This document shows positions 35,087 through 43,625 of a DNA stretch of 49,802 nt, one piece after another. The stretch is taken from contig NZ_KI272843.1 of assembly GCF_000469505.1 (NCBI RefSeq), positions 1-49,802 of the forward strand, given 5' to 3'. The DNA is from Leptotrichia sp. oral taxon 215 str. W9775. GTDB taxonomy: Bacteria > Fusobacteriota > Fusobacteriia > Fusobacteriales > Leptotrichiaceae. The notes below the pieces were generated by a model. It saw only the letters and a list, made by a program, of their open reading frames with translations. It had not been told where the DNA came from and searched no databases. Position 1 is the first letter of the stretch. Each line of letters starts with the position of its first letter. Position numbers and translations under genes: made by a program.

Positions 35087-35506
35087 ATGAAAAAAATAAT
35101 AGTAACGGGAATTCTTTTTATTTCAGCTGTAGTTTTTGCACATGCACCGCTTTTGTCGGTGGATGACAATAATGACGGAACCATATATATTGAAGCAGGA
35201 TTTTCAAATGGTGAAAAAGCTGAAGGAATGGAATTTCTTATAGTAAAAGATAAGCCATATAATGGTCCGGAAGACACTTATGAAGGGAAAATGATAATAT
35301 TTAAAGGGAAATTTGACAAGAAAAGTTCAGCGGTTGTTTTAAAGCCTTTAACTCCTAAATACGAAGTGATTTTCAATGGAGGGGCAGCACATATTATTAC
35401 TAAAAAAGGGCCTAAACTCGAAGAGAGTGAGGTTGCAGAATGGAAGGGAAAAGTCGAAAAGGCTGATTACCTAAATGAATGGAAGGAAAAAATGATTCAG
35501 AAATAA
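35087..35506 (+). CDS. Small exported protein of the metal island
   Basis: A 139-residue protein with a signal peptide (cleavage near VVFA-HA, about residue 18), so the mature N-terminus would start with His-Ala-Pro, a possible amino-terminal metal site. The body is a small beta-rich domain: VDDNNDGTIYIEAGFSNGEKA, IFKGKFDKKSSAVVLKPLTPKYEVIFNGGAAHII, then a charged helix. Such domains (DxxxDGTxxxEGGFSDGxxA) are seen beside DUF4198-type proteins in metal uptake loci. GAGG precedes the ATG. I do not recognise a named family with certainty. Confidence 0.68.
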   Translation: MKKIIVTGILFISAVVFAHAPLLSVDDNNDGTIYIEAGFSNGEKAEGMEFLIVKDKPYNGPEDTYEGKMIIFKGKFDKKSSAVVLKPLTPKYEVIFNGGAAHIITKKGPKLEESEVAEWKGKVEKADYLNEWKEKMIQK

Positions 35507-35570
35507 TGGGGAATTGGAGTGTTATCAATTTTTTGATATATCATAAAACAGAATACGGAGGTAATTTTTA

Positions 35571-36365
35571 ATGAAAAAAATTTTAGGAATTTTAGCTGTA
35601 TTAACTGCAGTAAATCTAAGTGCCCATAATCAGTTTATTTACACTGATACTTTAAATGTGACAGGAAAATCATCGGTTCCCTTCAAGGTGATGTTTGGTC
35701 ATCCGGATGACGGTGGAGAAGAAGCTCCTATACCTGTTGGGAAGGTAAAAAATGAAACTCACCTGGCAGAAAAAGTATTTGCTATACACAATGGTGAAAA
35801 AATAGATTTAACTGGAAAAGTAAAGGAAGGAAAAATAACTACAGATAAAGCTTCGGGAAGAACTTTAGACTTTACACTTGACACTGAGCTAAAAGGTGGA
35901 GGAGACTGGGTAATTATTGCTGTTCCTGGACAGACTTTTGATGATGGAAGCTCTTATCTGTTTAACGGAATTGTAAAAACAGTTATAACAAAGGACGGAA
36001 GCAAGGGAAGTGACTGGAAAAAAAGAGCAGCTGACGGTTACTATGAAATAATTCCTTTCACAAATCCATCTGAAGTAAATGTAAATTCAGTATTTAAAGG
36101 ACTTCTTGTAGATAAAAATGGTAATCCGATGAAGGATACTGATGTTGCAATCGACTATATAAACGGAAAAGTAGATATGAAAAAAGGAACATTTACAGGA
36201 AAACTTCAGAAGGAAAAGGTTGCATTGAGAACTTATACAGACAGCAACGGTTATTTTGTAGTTTCTTTCCCACATAAAGGTCTATGGTCTATAAGGGGAA
36301 GAGCAATGATAGACAGGGAAAAGAAATATGTGGAAGATACAACTTTACTGATTGAAGTAAAATAG
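35571..36365 (+). CDS. DUF4198-like periplasmic protein
   Basis: A 264-residue exported protein (signal peptide to about residue 17, NLSA-HN) whose mature form begins with His. It shows the DUF4198/NikM-like order: HNQFIYTDTLNV, VMFGHPDDGGEE, GKTTDKASGRTLDF-like strands, GGGDWVIIAVPGQ, then a C-terminal domain with GLLVDKNGNPMKDTDVAIDY and TDSNGYFVVSFPHKGLWSIRG. DUF4198 proteins accompany nickel, cobalt or zinc uptake systems. SD GGAGG precedes the ATG. A terminator at 36461 closes the island. Role as extracytoplasmic metal chaperone is inferred. Confidence 0.78.
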   Translation: MKKILGILAVLTAVNLSAHNQFIYTDTLNVTGKSSVPFKVMFGHPDDGGEEAPIPVGKVKNETHLAEKVFAIHNGEKIDLTGKVKEGKITTDKASGRTLDFTLDTELKGGGDWVIIAVPGQTFDDGSSYLFNGIVKTVITKDGSKGSDWKKRAADGYYEIIPFTNPSEVNVNSVFKGLLVDKNGNPMKDTDVAIDYINGKVDMKKGTFTGKLQKEKVALRTYTDSNGYFVVSFPHKGLWSIRGRAMIDREKKYVEDTTLLIEVK

Positions 36366-36460
36366 AAAAAAATGATGAAAGAATTAGGAGTATACCTAAA
36401 AGATTTCATACAAAAGATTTTGAAAAATAAGAGTTATCATAATAAAAGTTATTAAAAAAT

Positions 36461-36515
36461 TGTACCAATAAACTTGCCAATGAAAATTGAAAAGTTTGGA
36501 GGTACATATTTTTTA
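36461..36515 (+). terminator. Terminator of the metal island
   Basis: TGTACC (36461-36466) pairs with GGTACA (36501-36506), then AAACTT (36470-36475) with AAGTTT (36492-36497), separated by 3x3 internal loops; a TATTTTTT tract follows to 36514. Confidence 0.65.
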
Positions 36516-36534
36516 TGAGAAAGTAAAGAAAAAG

Positions 36535-36563
36535 TTGAAAAAAAACCTCATATATAGTAAAAT
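36535..36563 (+). promoter_or_regulatory. Promoter of the JAMM-DinG helicase gene
   Basis: -35 TTGAAA (36535-36540), 17-nt spacer, -10 TAAAAT (36558-36563); the start codon is 18 bp later, leaving a very short leader with GGAGGAG. Confidence 0.5.
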
Positions 36564-36581
36564 CTTTAAGTAGGAGGAGAA

Positions 36582-39053
36582 ATGAGAATTACTGATTTTA
36601 TTAATGCCGATACAATTGAAAAAATGAGAGAAGAGATAAGTGAAGCGAATGGGAATGAAGTTTTCTTCAGGGGTATTCCGGATGAAGCGGGAGTAGTCTC
36701 TGAAGTTGAGGTTATTGCAAGGGGGAATGAATATTCCGTAGCGGCATTACTGAATATGATGAAGAAAAATGAAGTAATAATACATAATCATCCTTCGGGA
36801 GTTTTACTTCCTTCAAATGCAGATATATCTGTTTCCAGTGGGTATGGAAACAGTGGAGGGGCATCCTACATTGTAAATAACAGTGTAGATGATATTTATG
36901 TCATAGTACCTTTAAAAAAACAGGAAAAAATAAATATAGATGAATATTTCGGAGAGAATGGAAGAATTCATGAGAAAATTGGTAAGTTTGAAACTCGTAA
37001 GGAACAGTACGAGATGTCAAAAAATATTGAAAAATGTATGAATAATAACAGAAAACTTATAGTTGAAGCTGGGACAGGTACGGGAAAGACCATAGCATAC
37101 CTGCTGCCTACTTTACTGTATGCACTTGAAAATAATCTAAAACTTATTATTTCAACAAATACTATAAATCTTCAGGAACAGCTTATAAGCAAGGATATTC
37201 CTTTAATTGAAAAGATAATTGAAAGAGAATTTCAATATGAAATAGTGAAGGGAAGGGGAAATTATCTCAGTAAAAGAAAACTGCATAATATGAATACTAT
37301 CGTAACTGAAAAGGATACAGAAGAAGAAAAGCAGGAAAAAAGAATAATTAAAAATCTTGTTGAATGGGATAATGTCACTGCTACAGGTGACAGGGGTGAA
37401 CTGAAGTATGATGTTCCATATAAAATATGGGAACAGATAAAAAGTGAAACTGATACATGTATGGGAGTAAAATGTCAATTTTATTCAAGCTGTCATTTTT
37501 TTAAGGCAAGAAAAAATATTTCTGATGCAAATATGCTGATTTTAAATCATCATATGTTTTTTGCAGATTTGTCAATAAGAAATGAAATTGGTTTTAATAC
37601 AGATTATTCCATATTGCCTAATTATGATATTGTAGTGTTTGACGAAGCACATAATCTTGAAGATACTGCAAGAAATTACTTTACTTATGAAATTTCAAGA
37701 TATTCTTTTGGAAGGCTTATGGGAAGTATACACAACACAAGGGTAACAGGGAAAAATAATGCTGGGGCATTAACGAGACTTCTTGGATATCTGAATGAAA
37801 ATCTTTCTCAGGGGGATTATATCAGGATAGATGACATGAAGGAAGAAATTATAAACATTTTAAACAGTTTTTATAATAAAGGAAACGAAATTTTTGACAA
37901 GATAATGTATCCTTTTGCTCAGGAACTTTCAAATGCTGAAATAAAGGAAAGAATAGATAGACCTAAAATAAAAAATACTAAATTCTGGAAGGAAATAATT
38001 GACAGAAATATTGAACTGAAGGAAATGTATGGTGAACTGATACGTAAAATAAATAAATTTTTAAATAATATAGAAGATTTTGACCTTGAAGATGAGGATG
38101 GAATAATTTTTGATTTTACAAAATATTATAACAGGTTGAAGGAATATTATAAAAATTTTGAGTTTATTATAGAATCAAATGATAAGGATTACGTATACTG
38201 GCTAAATTTTATTCCTTCAAAGGCAAATATAGAACTTCATGCCACACCTTTTGATATATCAGAAGATCTGAATGACAGCCTGTTCAGTAAAATGGAAAGG
38301 ATGGTGTTTACTTCAGCTACATTGGCTGTGGATAATAAATTTAATTATTTCAGGGAAAGTCTTGGATTGAAAAATAACAAAGGAAAAAAAGTTGAAGAAA
38401 AAATAATAGATTCACCTTTTGATTATGAGAAACAGACAGAAGTATATATTCCTGAAGATACACTCGATCCAAATAATATAGAATTTTTAGATGATTTAAT
38501 AGGATTTGTGGAAAAAATAATAAAAAAGACAGAAGGCCACTGTTTTCTTCTGTTTACTTCCTACAGTTCCATGAATTATCTGTATAATAAGATAAAAGTG
38601 TATTTCAGTAAAAATGATTATACACTGATAAAACAGAATGACTATCCTAGACATGAAATGATTGAAATATTTAAAAATTCCAGAAATCCTGTTCTGTTTG
38701 GAACAGACAGTTTCTGGGAAGGAGTAGATGTGCAGGGGGAACAGCTGCAGTCTGTAATCATAGTGAAACTTCCGTTTAAAGTACCAAATGATCCTGTAAC
38801 GGAAGCAATTATAGAAAATATAAAGGAAAAAGGGAAAAATCCTTTTAATGACTATCAGGTACCTCAGGCGGTAATAAAGTTTAAGCAGGGAATAGGACGG
38901 CTTATAAGGAGTAAGGAAGATAAAGGAATTATAACAATCCTGGATAACAGGGTAATAAAGAAAAGTTATGGAAAGAAATTTTTAAGGGCATTACCTAAAA
39001 ACATAACTGTAAAAAGTAAAAAAGAGATTTTAGAAATGGAAGATACAGAGTAA
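36582..39053 (+). CDS. DinG-family helicase with N-terminal JAMM/RadC-like domain
   Basis: An 823-residue fusion. Residues 1-115 form a JAB/MPN-like domain with a full JAMM set: E26, H68-x-H70 in IIHNHPSG, S78 and D81. Residues 140-823 are an XPD/DinG superfamily-2 helicase: Walker A GTGTGKT (164-170), DEAH at 354-357, SATLA, and C-terminal FGTDSFWEGVDVQGE and QGIGRLIRS. The Fe-S region keeps C293-x4-C298-x5-C304 with E. coli DinG spacing, but the first ligand (RGNYLC in canonical proteins) is Ser230. Likely acts in DNA repair or R-loop removal; what the JAMM domain cleaves or binds is unknown. It abuts the PgpH gene. Confidence 0.9.
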   Translation: MRITDFINADTIEKMREEISEANGNEVFFRGIPDEAGVVSEVEVIARGNEYSVAALLNMMKKNEVIIHNHPSGVLLPSNADISVSSGYGNSGGASYIVNNSVDDIYVIVPLKKQEKINIDEYFGENGRIHEKIGKFETRKEQYEMSKNIEKCMNNNRKLIVEAGTGTGKTIAYLLPTLLYALENNLKLIISTNTINLQEQLISKDIPLIEKIIEREFQYEIVKGRGNYLSKRKLHNMNTIVTEKDTEEEKQEKRIIKNLVEWDNVTATGDRGELKYDVPYKIWEQIKSETDTCMGVKCQFYSSCHFFKARKNISDANMLILNHHMFFADLSIRNEIGFNTDYSILPNYDIVVFDEAHNLEDTARNYFTYEISRYSFGRLMGSIHNTRVTGKNNAGALTRLLGYLNENLSQGDYIRIDDMKEEIINILNSFYNKGNEIFDKIMYPFAQELSNAEIKERIDRPKIKNTKFWKEIIDRNIELKEMYGELIRKINKFLNNIEDFDLEDEDGIIFDFTKYYNRLKEYYKNFEFIIESNDKDYVYWLNFIPSKANIELHATPFDISEDLNDSLFSKMERMVFTSATLAVDNKFNYFRESLGLKNNKGKKVEEKIIDSPFDYEKQTEVYIPEDTLDPNNIEFLDDLIGFVEKIIKKTEGHCFLLFTSYSSMNYLYNKIKVYFSKNDYTLIKQNDYPRHEMIEIFKNSRNPVLFGTDSFWEGVDVQGEQLQSVIIVKLPFKVPNDPVTEAIIENIKEKGKNPFNDYQVPQAVIKFKQGIGRLIRSKEDKGIITILDNRVIKKSYGKKFLRALPKNITVKSKKEILEMEDTE

Positions 39054-39065
39054 TTGGAGGATGAA

Positions 39066-41114
39066 ATGGTAATTAATATATTCGGGCGTGAAATTGTTCT
39101 GGAAGTAAAGGAAAAAAGAAAGCAGAGCAGCAGTAATGTAAAGAAGCGGAAAAAATTTCTATTCCGTTTTGGACTTGCTATTCTTGTATTTCTAATTTTT
39201 GGTATAATTATAGAAATTTCAAGATTACAGCGGGATTATAAAATCGGTTCCGTTGCTCAATCTGACATAATTGCCTATAAGAATGTCACATATTATATGG
39301 ATATTCTGGATGACAATATTCAGGATAAGATAATAAAAACTACAACTCCGGAATATGATGAAATTCCGGAAGTGAAAAAGGAAACGATAGATTCAATTAA
39401 TTCATTCTTTCAGGATATGAAAGGAATTGATGTTTCCAATGATGAAACAATAAAAAATTATATAAAGGAACATAAGTATAATCTTACTGTTGAAGATTAC
39501 AAACAGCTGGCAGTGAGAAATGATGTTGGTTATATAGTTAACCTTATAACTACGGCTACAGAAGCTTATGGTATAGGAGTAGTAAAGGCAGAAGATTTTC
39601 CAAAAATACTTAGAAAAAAAGATATTAAAATAGATGGTCTGGATGCAAAACTGTTAAAGAATTTTATTAAGCCAAATTTGAAAATAAACGATGATGCAAC
39701 AGCAAAAAAAATTGAAGAGAATCTCCGTTCGCTTCAGGATAAGGAAGTGAAAATATATAAAGGGGATATTATTGTGAAAAAAGGTGATACTATTGACAGT
39801 GATGCATATACGAAACTTGAAAAATTAAATATGATAAGAAAAGATGACAAAGTAAGAAAAACAGTTGGACTTGCTGTAACATTCATAATGATAGCTGCTT
39901 TATTTTATTTCATATTAAAGAAATATTCTGAAAAGGAAGTGGAATCAAACGCATTTTATCCGTCAATAATAACAATAATTATAACTAACGGATTATACAT
40001 TATATTTTTCCACAGTGAATACAGTATATATCTTTTACCTTTTGCAATGATACCTATTATGCTGACTGTATTGGGAAATAAAATATATGCACTGACCTTT
40101 ACATTTTTCAATATGATGATTCTTTCAAGGGATGAATCGTGGTTTCTAGTAACACTTGCGGTATCGGTAGTTGCCATTTACAAGGCTGATAAACTGACAA
40201 ACAGGACTAATATAGTGAAACTGGGGATATTTTTAGGAGTATTCCAGGCATTGCTTACTTTAAGTTATGGACTTGTAAATCAGCTGGAATTTATATCATT
40301 GATGTTCATGATTATATTTTCTGTATTCTCAGGAATATTTACAGGAATGCTGTCACTGGCGTTACTGCCTTATCTGGAAAACACCTTTGATATACTGACG
40401 GATATTAAGCTGCTTGAATTAAGTGACTTTTCACATACGTTATTAAAACAGCTGCTGCTTGTAGCTCCGGGAACATTCCACCACAGCATAATGGTAGGGG
40501 CACTTGCAGAAAGTGGAGCGGAGGCAGTTGGAGCAAATGCAACCTTTGCAAGAATTGCTTCCTACTATCATGATATCGGTAAAATGAAATTACCTACATT
40601 CTTTGTGGAAAACCAGAAAGGTGGAGAAAATCCTCATGATAAAATAAAGGCTTCATTAAGTGCACTGATAATAACTTCCCATACAAAGGACGGGTATATT
40701 TTAGGAAAACAGAATAAGCTTCCTAGGGAAATACTTGATGTAATACTTGAACATCATGGAACTACACTGGTTCAGTATTTTTATTACAAGGCACTTGAAA
40801 ATGGTGAAAACGTTCTGGAATCAGATTTCAGATACAGCGGTCCAAAGCCGAGAACAAAGGAATCAGCAATTATCTTACTTGCAGATACGATAGAAGCTGC
40901 AGTAAGGTCTTCCGAAGATAAAAGTAGGGAAGGACTGGAAAATCTTATAAGATATCTTATAAGATATAAAATTGATGATAACCAGTTAAGTGATGCAGAT
41001 TTAACTTTAGGTGAAATAGAAAAAGTTACTCAGGCATTCCTTAATACTTTACAGGGTGCTTATCATGAAAGAATAAAATATCCTAAACTTGATGAAAAAG
41101 TTAGAAAGAGGTAG
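39066..41114 (+). CDS. PgpH-type 7TM-HD phosphodiesterase (c-di-AMP)
   Basis: A 682-residue membrane protein with a TM near residue 30, an extracytoplasmic 7TMR-HDED domain (to about 260), seven helices (about 265-455) and a cytoplasmic HD domain. The HD motifs are intact: PGTFHHSIMVGALAE, YYHDIGKMKLP, ITSHTKDG and ILEHHGTTLVQYFYY. PgpH proteins of this layout hydrolyse the second messenger c-di-AMP. I start at ATG 39066, five bases after GGAGG; a TTG 12 bp upstream overlaps the SD. It is followed by ybeY after 6 bp, as in many Firmicutes. Confidence 0.93.
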   Translation: MVINIFGREIVLEVKEKRKQSSSNVKKRKKFLFRFGLAILVFLIFGIIIEISRLQRDYKIGSVAQSDIIAYKNVTYYMDILDDNIQDKIIKTTTPEYDEIPEVKKETIDSINSFFQDMKGIDVSNDETIKNYIKEHKYNLTVEDYKQLAVRNDVGYIVNLITTATEAYGIGVVKAEDFPKILRKKDIKIDGLDAKLLKNFIKPNLKINDDATAKKIEENLRSLQDKEVKIYKGDIIVKKGDTIDSDAYTKLEKLNMIRKDDKVRKTVGLAVTFIMIAALFYFILKKYSEKEVESNAFYPSIITIIITNGLYIIFFHSEYSIYLLPFAMIPIMLTVLGNKIYALTFTFFNMMILSRDESWFLVTLAVSVVAIYKADKLTNRTNIVKLGIFLGVFQALLTLSYGLVNQLEFISLMFMIIFSVFSGIFTGMLSLALLPYLENTFDILTDIKLLELSDFSHTLLKQLLLVAPGTFHHSIMVGALAESGAEAVGANATFARIASYYHDIGKMKLPTFFVENQKGGENPHDKIKASLSALIITSHTKDGYILGKQNKLPREILDVILEHHGTTLVQYFYYKALENGENVLESDFRYSGPKPRTKESAIILLADTIEAAVRSSEDKSREGLENLIRYLIRYKIDDNQLSDADLTLGEIEKVTQAFLNTLQGAYHERIKYPKLDEKVRKR

Positions 41115-41120
41115 GTAAAA

Positions 41121-41585
41121 ATGCTGGAATGTGACATAACATATGAAATAGAAGAGCTTGAGGAATATCTCGATGAAGAAAAAATAAGGGAATTTGGAAG
41201 TTTTATATTAAAAAGCGAATATAACGAAGAATATGAAAAAAATGACTATTATCTTTCATTGCTGATAACTACAAATGATGTTATTCAGACAATAAATAGA
41301 GATTATAGGGATAAGGATGCTGTAACAGATGTAATTTCATTTGCCTATAATGAAACAGAAAATATAGGGCCTATGAATATACTTGGAGATATTGTAATTT
41401 CTCTAGATAGGGTAAAGGAACAGGCAAAGGAATATGGCCATTCTGATGAAAGGGAATTTTACTATGTTTTTTGTCATGGATTGCTTCATCTGCTTGGATA
41501 CGACCATATAATTGAAGAAGAAAAGGCTGTGATGAGAAAACGTGAGGAAGAAATACTTTCACAGTTTAATTATACAAGAGATTAA
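41121..41585 (+). CDS. ybeY: Endoribonuclease YbeY
   Basis: Single-strand endoribonuclease for rRNA maturation and quality control, 154 residues. The zinc site HGLLHLLGYDH gives H119, H123 and H129; the upstream family motifs NRDYRDKDAVTDVISFAY and LGDIVISLDRV are present. It lies between pgpH and dgkA, the standard order. SD GAGGTAGG is at a good distance. Confidence 0.96.
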   Translation: MLECDITYEIEELEEYLDEEKIREFGSFILKSEYNEEYEKNDYYLSLLITTNDVIQTINRDYRDKDAVTDVISFAYNETENIGPMNILGDIVISLDRVKEQAKEYGHSDEREFYYVFCHGLLHLLGYDHIIEEEKAVMRKREEEILSQFNYTRD

Positions 41586-41603
41586 ATGAATGGGGAGATG
41601 TGA

Positions 41604-42425
41604 ATGAGTGAACAGAATCAGGAGAAAAAGCCTAAAAAAGGTTTCTTTATGTTTGGGAAAAAACCTGAAAATTATGACTGGGATATAAAGAAGGAAAGGG
41701 AGAGGGATCGTAGGATTATCGACAGCTTTAATTTTGCAATAGAAGGGCTGACAGCTTCATTAAGAAATGAAAAACATATGAAATTTCATATATTGCTGGC
41801 AATAATAGTCGTAATTCTTGCGATACTTACAAATGCCACAAAGGTGGAAATATTAATAATTTCTTTATCAGTTTCATTTGTTATAATAACTGAAATGATA
41901 AATACTTCGGTTGAAGCACTTGTGGATCTTATATCACCAAATAGACATCCTCTGGCAAAACTTGCCAAGGATGTGGCGGCAGGAGCGGTACTTGTGTCAG
42001 CTATAAATGCACTTTGTGTAGGTTATCTTCTGTTTTATGATAAACTTCTTGATATATTTGACAGTAAGAATGATTTGCATATTATGGCTGCAAGAAAGGG
42101 AAATATTGCAGTGCTTATATTGGTTCTGACTGCAATCATAGTAGTTGTAATCAAAACCTTTTATAAACATGGAACACCACTTGAAGGTGGAATGCCGAGT
42201 GGACACAGTGCGATAGGATTTGCCACTTTCGGTATAATAATGTTCATGACAAGTGATATAAGGATACAGGCATTAGGGCTGTTCATGGCACTTCTGGTGG
42301 CTCAGAGCAGGGTTAAAGCAGGAATACACAGTTTCAAGGAAGTTCTTGCAGGTGGAATACTAGGATTTATGATAGCTTTTATAATTATGTTTACACTTGT
42401 GCAGTTCAGGATACTGTATAATTAG
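41604..42425 (+). CDS. DgkA-type lipid kinase fused to PAP2-like phosphatase
   Basis: A 273-residue membrane fusion. Residues 25-145 are a DgkA/undecaprenol kinase: SFNFAIEGLTASLRNEKHMKFH, the catalytic ITEMINTSVEALVDLISP and VAAGAVLVSAINAL. Residues 160-273 resemble PAP2 phosphatases: GMPSGHSAIGF (motif 2) and SRVKAGIHSFKEV (motif 3). Motif 1 is altered (K-x6-TP instead of K-x6-RP) and the last acid in motif 3 is Glu rather than Asp. Together the domains could interconvert undecaprenol, its phosphate and diphosphate for cell-wall synthesis (inference). Reading continues open in the same frame for 60 codons after its TAG. Confidence 0.88.
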   Translation: MSEQNQEKKPKKGFFMFGKKPENYDWDIKKERERDRRIIDSFNFAIEGLTASLRNEKHMKFHILLAIIVVILAILTNATKVEILIISLSVSFVIITEMINTSVEALVDLISPNRHPLAKLAKDVAAGAVLVSAINALCVGYLLFYDKLLDIFDSKNDLHIMAARKGNIAVLILVLTAIIVVVIKTFYKHGTPLEGGMPSGHSAIGFATFGIIMFMTSDIRIQALGLFMALLVAQSRVKAGIHSFKEVLAGGILGFMIAFIIMFTLVQFRILYN

Positions 42426-42608
42426 AATGAATATTTTTTTGAATATGAGAAATCCTATTATGAAAAATATGGTATAATAGAAAAATACGATAAAGATAAA
42501 ATAATTTTAAAAGAAATAGGAAAAAATTCAGGGGTTTTTATAGTAACTTCTGAAATTGCAATAGATGAAATAACTTTTTTAAATTTAAGAAACACAAAAA
42601 TTAAATAA
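42426..42608 (+). pseudogene. Open frame of 60 codons after the dgkA-PAP2 stop, no start codon
   Basis: Directly after the TAG of dgkA-PAP2, the same frame stays open to TAA 42606-42608. The translation looks protein-like: NEYFFEYEKSYYEKYGIIEK, then residues including KIILKEIGKNSGVFIVTSE and IDEITFLNLRNTKIK. No ATG, GTG or TTG lies in the frame. It could be a decayed gene tail, a former C-terminal extension of dgkA-PAP2 cut off by a nonsense mutation, or chance. I cannot identify the family. Confidence 0.4.
42470..42478 (+). promoter_or_regulatory. Possible extended -10 for ppaC
   Basis: TGGTATAAT (42470-42478) is an extended -10 of the same kind as at 16616 and 30897; no -35 is seen. It lies inside the open frame above and about 160 bp ahead of ppaC. 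Confidence 0.35.
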
Positions 42609-42638
42609 AATACAATCAAATTTTTAAGGAGGACAAAT

Positions 42639-43562
42639 ATGTCAATATTAGTTTTTGGACACAAAAATCCGGATACGGATACAATCTGTTCAGCAATAGC
42701 ATATGCTGAATTAAAAGGAAAATTGGGGAAAGATGTAAAAGCGGTAAGATTAGGAGAAGTAAACGAAGAAACAAAATTTGTGTTAGATTATTTTAAGGTT
42801 GAAAAGCCTGAATTGATAGAAAGCGTTTCAGGAAAAGAAATAATGCTTGTGGATCACAATGAAAGAACTCAGACTGCTGACGGATTTGAAGAAGCAAAAG
42901 TTCTTGAACTTGTAGATCATCACAGAATATCAAATTTTAATGTGGATGAACCTCTATATGTGAGAATGGAGCCGGTAGGATGTACTGCCACAATAATACT
43001 TAAACTTTTTAAGGAAAATAATCTTCTTCCTGAACCAACAACAGCAGGACTGATGTTAAGTGCAATTGTTTCAGATACATTGCTGTTTAAATCACCTACA
43101 TGTACAGGATGTGACGTGAAGGCAGGAAAGGAACTTGCTGAAATAGCAGGAGTAAATGTTGAAGAATATGGACTTGAAATGCTGAAGGCAGGAACAGCTT
43201 TAGGTGGAAAATCAGAATCAGAATTAATAAATATGGACATGAAAATATTTGAAGTGGATGGTTCAAAAATTGGAGTGGCACAGGTAAATACTGTAAATGA
43301 AGCAGAGCTTCTTGAAAGAAAGGAAAAACTTCTGGCAGAAATAAATAACATTATAAATAAAGAAGGATTGAAATTCTTTATATTTGCAATAACTAATATA
43401 TTATCAAATGATTCAACAGGAATAGTTGCAGGAGACGGAAATGCAGTTATAGAAAAAGCCTTCAATGAAAAAATTGATAATAACTTAATAGCATTAAAAG
43501 GAGTAGTTTCAAGAAAGAAACAAATTATACCTCCTTTAACAAAAGCTATTCAGGAAGCATAA
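42639..43562 (+). CDS. ppaC: Manganese-dependent inorganic pyrophosphatase
   Basis: Family II soluble pyrophosphatase (DHH superfamily), 307 residues, typical length. Visible motifs: N-terminal FGHKNPDTDTICSAIAY, metal-binding VDHNE, the DHH motif LELVDHHRISNF, GCTATII, and the C-terminal SRKKQIIPPL substrate loop. It clears pyrophosphate from biosynthesis. AAGGAGG lies upstream of the ATG. Neighbouring genes show no functional link. Confidence 0.97.
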   Translation: MSILVFGHKNPDTDTICSAIAYAELKGKLGKDVKAVRLGEVNEETKFVLDYFKVEKPELIESVSGKEIMLVDHNERTQTADGFEEAKVLELVDHHRISNFNVDEPLYVRMEPVGCTATIILKLFKENNLLPEPTTAGLMLSAIVSDTLLFKSPTCTGCDVKAGKELAEIAGVNVEEYGLEMLKAGTALGGKSESELINMDMKIFEVDGSKIGVAQVNTVNEAELLERKEKLLAEINNIINKEGLKFFIFAITNILSNDSTGIVAGDGNAVIEKAFNEKIDNNLIALKGVVSRKKQIIPPLTKAIQEA

Positions 43563-43598
43563 TATAGGAATTTTTAGAAAATAGACAGTATTTAGAGG

Positions 43599-43616
43599 TC
43601 CTCCGTACAGAGAGGA
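43599..43616 (+). promoter_or_regulatory. Hairpin that could mask the SD of the ABC-2 operon
   Basis: TCCTC (43599-43603) can pair with GAGGA (43612-43616), the SD of the next gene, with an 8-nt loop (CGTACAGA). If formed in mRNA it would lower translation initiation. The stem is only 5 bp. Confidence 0.35.
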
Positions 43617-43625
43617 GTGGCAACA

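Noticed and set aside
42920..43465. 181-codon antisense frame within ppaC
   Set aside because: It is a Ser/Phe-rich mirror of a well-conserved gene with no SD; a shadow frame.
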